Positions 62,234-64,000 of a DNA stretch of 64,000 nt are shown here, in pieces. How positions within the stretch are numbered: the first letter of the stretch is position 1; each line of letters opens with the position of its first letter. Under the pieces are notes generated by a model. The model was not told the DNA's origin, did not search any database, and was given only the letters and a program-made list of their open reading frames with translations. The position numbers and the translations under genes are program-made. Origin of the DNA: Changshengia sp963803165 (GTDB lineage Bacteria > Chloroflexota > Dormibacteria > Aeolococcales > Aeolococcaceae); assembly GCA_963803165.1 (NCBI GenBank), contig CAWDLK010000002.1, positions 310,001-374,000 on the forward strand. Direction: 5' to 3'.

Positions 62234-62467
62234 GGGGAACCAATGTGATGTGAGGTGATTGCAATCATCCGTGCGCCGCAGCGCCGGCGGCTATTCTGCC
62301 CCAGAGCGCCGCCGTCCGGTCGCGCGGCGGCGGGATCGGCGCATTCGTCGGGCGTGAGCGCCGCCTCGGCGGCGAGCCCTCGGCGTGCCTGCACCTGGCC
62401 CTCGATGGCGGGTAAGGTCGCGGCGGCGGCGCGGCGCCGGCCCCACGGCGGGAACGGGAGAAGGCAG

Positions 62468-63601
62468 ATGGCGAGGGCGCTGACGGACGAGGCGAGGTAC
62501 CGGGCCAACCGCCAGGGGGAGATCAACTCCGCCATCGTCTACCGGGCCATGGCGAGGGCGGAGCGCGACCAGCGGCTGGCGTCCGTCTACGTCCGGCTCG
62601 CCGAGGTCGAGGAGCGTCACCTGGCCCTCTGGGAGGAGCAGCTGCGAGCCCTGGGCCGCGACCCCGGCCCGCGGCGGCCTTCGTGGCGTGCCCGCGCGAT
62701 GCGGCTCCTGGCTCACCGCTTCGGCGCCCAGCTGGTGCTGCCGACGGTCGCCACCCTCGAGCAGGCCGACCAGGAGGACTACGACGATCAGCCCGAGGCC
62801 GAGGGCACCGGGCTGCCGGAGGACGAGCGCTCCCACGCGCGAGTGCTCCGCTACATCGCCGGCGGGTCACCCAGCGGGGTGGCCGGCGAGACGCTGGGGA
62901 GGCTGGAGGGACGCCACCGGGCGCCGGGCGGCAACGCGCTGCGCGCCGCGGTGCTGGGCGCCAACGACGGGCTGACCTCCAACCTCGCCCTGGTGATGGG
63001 GGTCGCCGGCTCCGGTCTTCCCGGCAAGGCGGTCGTGATCGCGGGGCTGACCGGCCTCCTCGCCGGGGCCTGCTCGATGGCGATCGGAGAGTGGATCTCG
63101 GTGCAGAGCACCCGGGAGCTCTACCAGCGACAGGTGCGGACCGAGGCTGCGGAGCTCCGCTCCGTCCCCGACGAGGAGCGCGAGGAGCTGACCCTCATCT
63201 ACGAGGCCAAGGGGCTCTCCGCCGAGGAGGCGGGTGAGCTGGCCGACCGGCTGATGTCGGAGCACGGAACCGCCCTCGACACCATGGTGCGCGAGGAGCT
63301 GGGCCTCGACCCCTCGGAGCTGGGCGGCTCCCCCAACACCGCGGCGACGACCTCCTTTGGGCTCTTCGCGATCGGCGCCGTGCTCCCGCTGCTGCCCTTC
63401 CTCTTCGCCGCCGGCCTGCCCGCGATCGGGATCGCCGTCGGCCTGGCCGCGATCGGGCTCTTCGTCATCGGCGCGCTGATCACGCTGCTGACCGGGCGGA
63501 GCGTCCTCTTCTCCGGCAGCCGTCAGCTGCTCTTCGGCATGCTCGCGGCGGGGGTCACCTTTGGCCTGGGGAGGTTGATCGGCGCCGCCCTGGGGGCGTG
63601 A
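62468..63601 (+). CDS. Ferritin-like/VIT1 membrane iron transporter (MbfA-type)
   Basis: 377 residues. The N-terminal ~150 residues form a rubrerythrin/ferritin-like domain with INSAIVYRAMA, a metal-binding EVEERHLALWEEQ and a later DERSHARVLR, which together could bind a di-iron centre. From about 155 the VIT1/CCC1 membrane domain begins (NALRAAVLGANDGLTSNLALVMG, then GACSMAIGEWISVQSTRELY). Such fusions export iron under oxidative or iron stress in known members. ATG at 62468 with GGGAGAAGG upstream; the longer frame is rejected. Confidence 0.9.
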   Translation: MARALTDEARYRANRQGEINSAIVYRAMARAERDQRLASVYVRLAEVEERHLALWEEQLRALGRDPGPRRPSWRARAMRLLAHRFGAQLVLPTVATLEQADQEDYDDQPEAEGTGLPEDERSHARVLRYIAGGSPSGVAGETLGRLEGRHRAPGGNALRAAVLGANDGLTSNLALVMGVAGSGLPGKAVVIAGLTGLLAGACSMAIGEWISVQSTRELYQRQVRTEAAELRSVPDEEREELTLIYEAKGLSAEEAGELADRLMSEHGTALDTMVREELGLDPSELGGSPNTAATTSFGLFAIGAVLPLLPFLFAAGLPAIGIAVGLAAIGLFVIGALITLLTGRSVLFSGSRQLLFGMLAAGVTFGLGRLIGAALGA

Positions 63602-63631
63602 CCGGCGTCAGCCGGTCGTGCCGCAGGGCGG

Positions 63632-64000
63632 TCAGCGGCGGGAGCAGACCGGCCACGCCCCGGACTCGCCCGCGGCGAACATGCCGGCGGCGATCCGCGC
63701 CTGCTGGCTCGGGTCCCAGATGTCGGTGCCCCCATGGGCCGCGAACGTCGAGGGCAGGAACTGCAGGACGCCGTCGTACGGACCCGAGGGGTTGTACGCG
63801 TACGGGTTGAGGTTGGACTCGCAGGTCGCGGTGCTGATCAGCCAGGCGGGGTCGACCCCGTCGGCATTCGCCGCCGCGGTGAGGATGGCCTCGACGTCCT
63901 GCCGCGAGTACGCCGGCCGCGCCCCCGCCGGAGCGACGGAGTTGGGATTGGGCGGGGCCGTCGCGGGTGCGGGAGTCGGAGTGGGCGTGGGTGTCGGAGT
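63632..64000 (-). CDS. Lysozyme-like/transglycosylase-like domain protein, cut by the window edge
   Basis: The last 122 residues of a protein whose start lies past 64000. A Thr-Pro repeat linker is followed by a lysozyme-like domain: YSRQDVEAILTAAANADGVDPAWLISTATCESNLNPYAYN, then GVLQFLPSTFAAHGG and PSQQARIAAGMFAAGESGAWPVCS. The Glu in CESNLNP fits the catalytic Glu of SLT/resuscitation-type enzymes, and two cysteines may pair. It is probably secreted and cleaves peptidoglycan. Confidence 0.8.
   Translation of the reverse strand, partial: TPTPTPTPTPAPATAPPNPNSVAPAGARPAYSRQDVEAILTAAANADGVDPAWLISTATCESNLNPYAYNPSGPYDGVLQFLPSTFAAHGGTDIWDPSQQARIAAGMFAAGESGAWPVCSRR

Overview
The window is about 70% G+C and almost fully coding. 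Many short-spaced operons, GTG/TTG starts and genes that look leaderless fit a high-GC terrestrial lineage. The LysW-carrier lysine pathway beside a 14-gene complex I and a DipZ-type thiol protein suggests a Chloroflexota/Dormibacterota-like or related Terrabacteria genome. No rRNA or tRNA gene was seen, so the taxonomy is inference.

Layout. (1) 8-5997 (+): lysine from 2-oxoadipate through the carrier LysW (lysT, lysU, lysW, lysX, lysK, lysY, lysZ), with an odd repeat cluster between lysX and lysK. (2) 6023-11243: a membrane sensor kinase, a DipZ-like CcdA-thioredoxin protein, a toxin-antitoxin pair and a small membrane protein. (3) 25774-11314 (-): nuoA to nuoN in canonical order; nuoF and nuoM each carry a single-base frameshift. 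(4) 26081-35750: a glycerol locus with glpD, two paralogous glycerol kinases, a glpD remnant, a nine-helix membrane alpha/beta hydrolase, an orphan gene and an IclR regulator. A 30-bp composite box is shared, base for base in its two conserved blocks, between the glpD/glpK1 gap and the iclR promoter. (5) 35912-46951: Rieske/DUF2231 protein, YceI with divergent MarR and clustered palindromes, aminopeptidase N, then a leftward run thrC, thioesterase, ferredoxin-NADP reductase, D-threonine-aldolase-like enzyme, glycosyltransferase; an orphan Phd-type antitoxin follows. (6) 46994-50481: a GT4-GH130 fusion coupled to an alpha/alpha-barrel protein. (7) 50749-55614: a transporter fragment, a frameshifted methylenetetrahydrofolate reductase, an SDR, a DUF1801 protein and a sulfate-assimilation unit. 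That unit has a short Cys-ending leader ORF, cysH, and a fusion of siroheme synthase with only the C-terminal cluster domain of sulfite reductase. (8) 55660-64000: HAD phosphatase, AlkA-type glycosylase, MacB/LolD-type ABC transporter, glutamate dehydrogenase, DUF3048 lipoprotein, ferritin-VIT1 protein and the end of a lysozyme-like protein cut by the window edge.

How it fits together. Most of the window is core metabolism (lysine, respiration, threonine, sulfate reduction, glutamate). The glycerol locus and the stretch 46-52 kb look more accessory, with gene remnants, fusions and orphans. The least familiar items are the CysG-sulfite reductase fusion behind a putative cysteine-sensing leaderless ORF, the glycerol regulatory box with its membrane hydrolase, and the GT4-GH130 cluster. 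Three single-base frameshifts in otherwise intact conserved genes are more likely sequence errors than decay.
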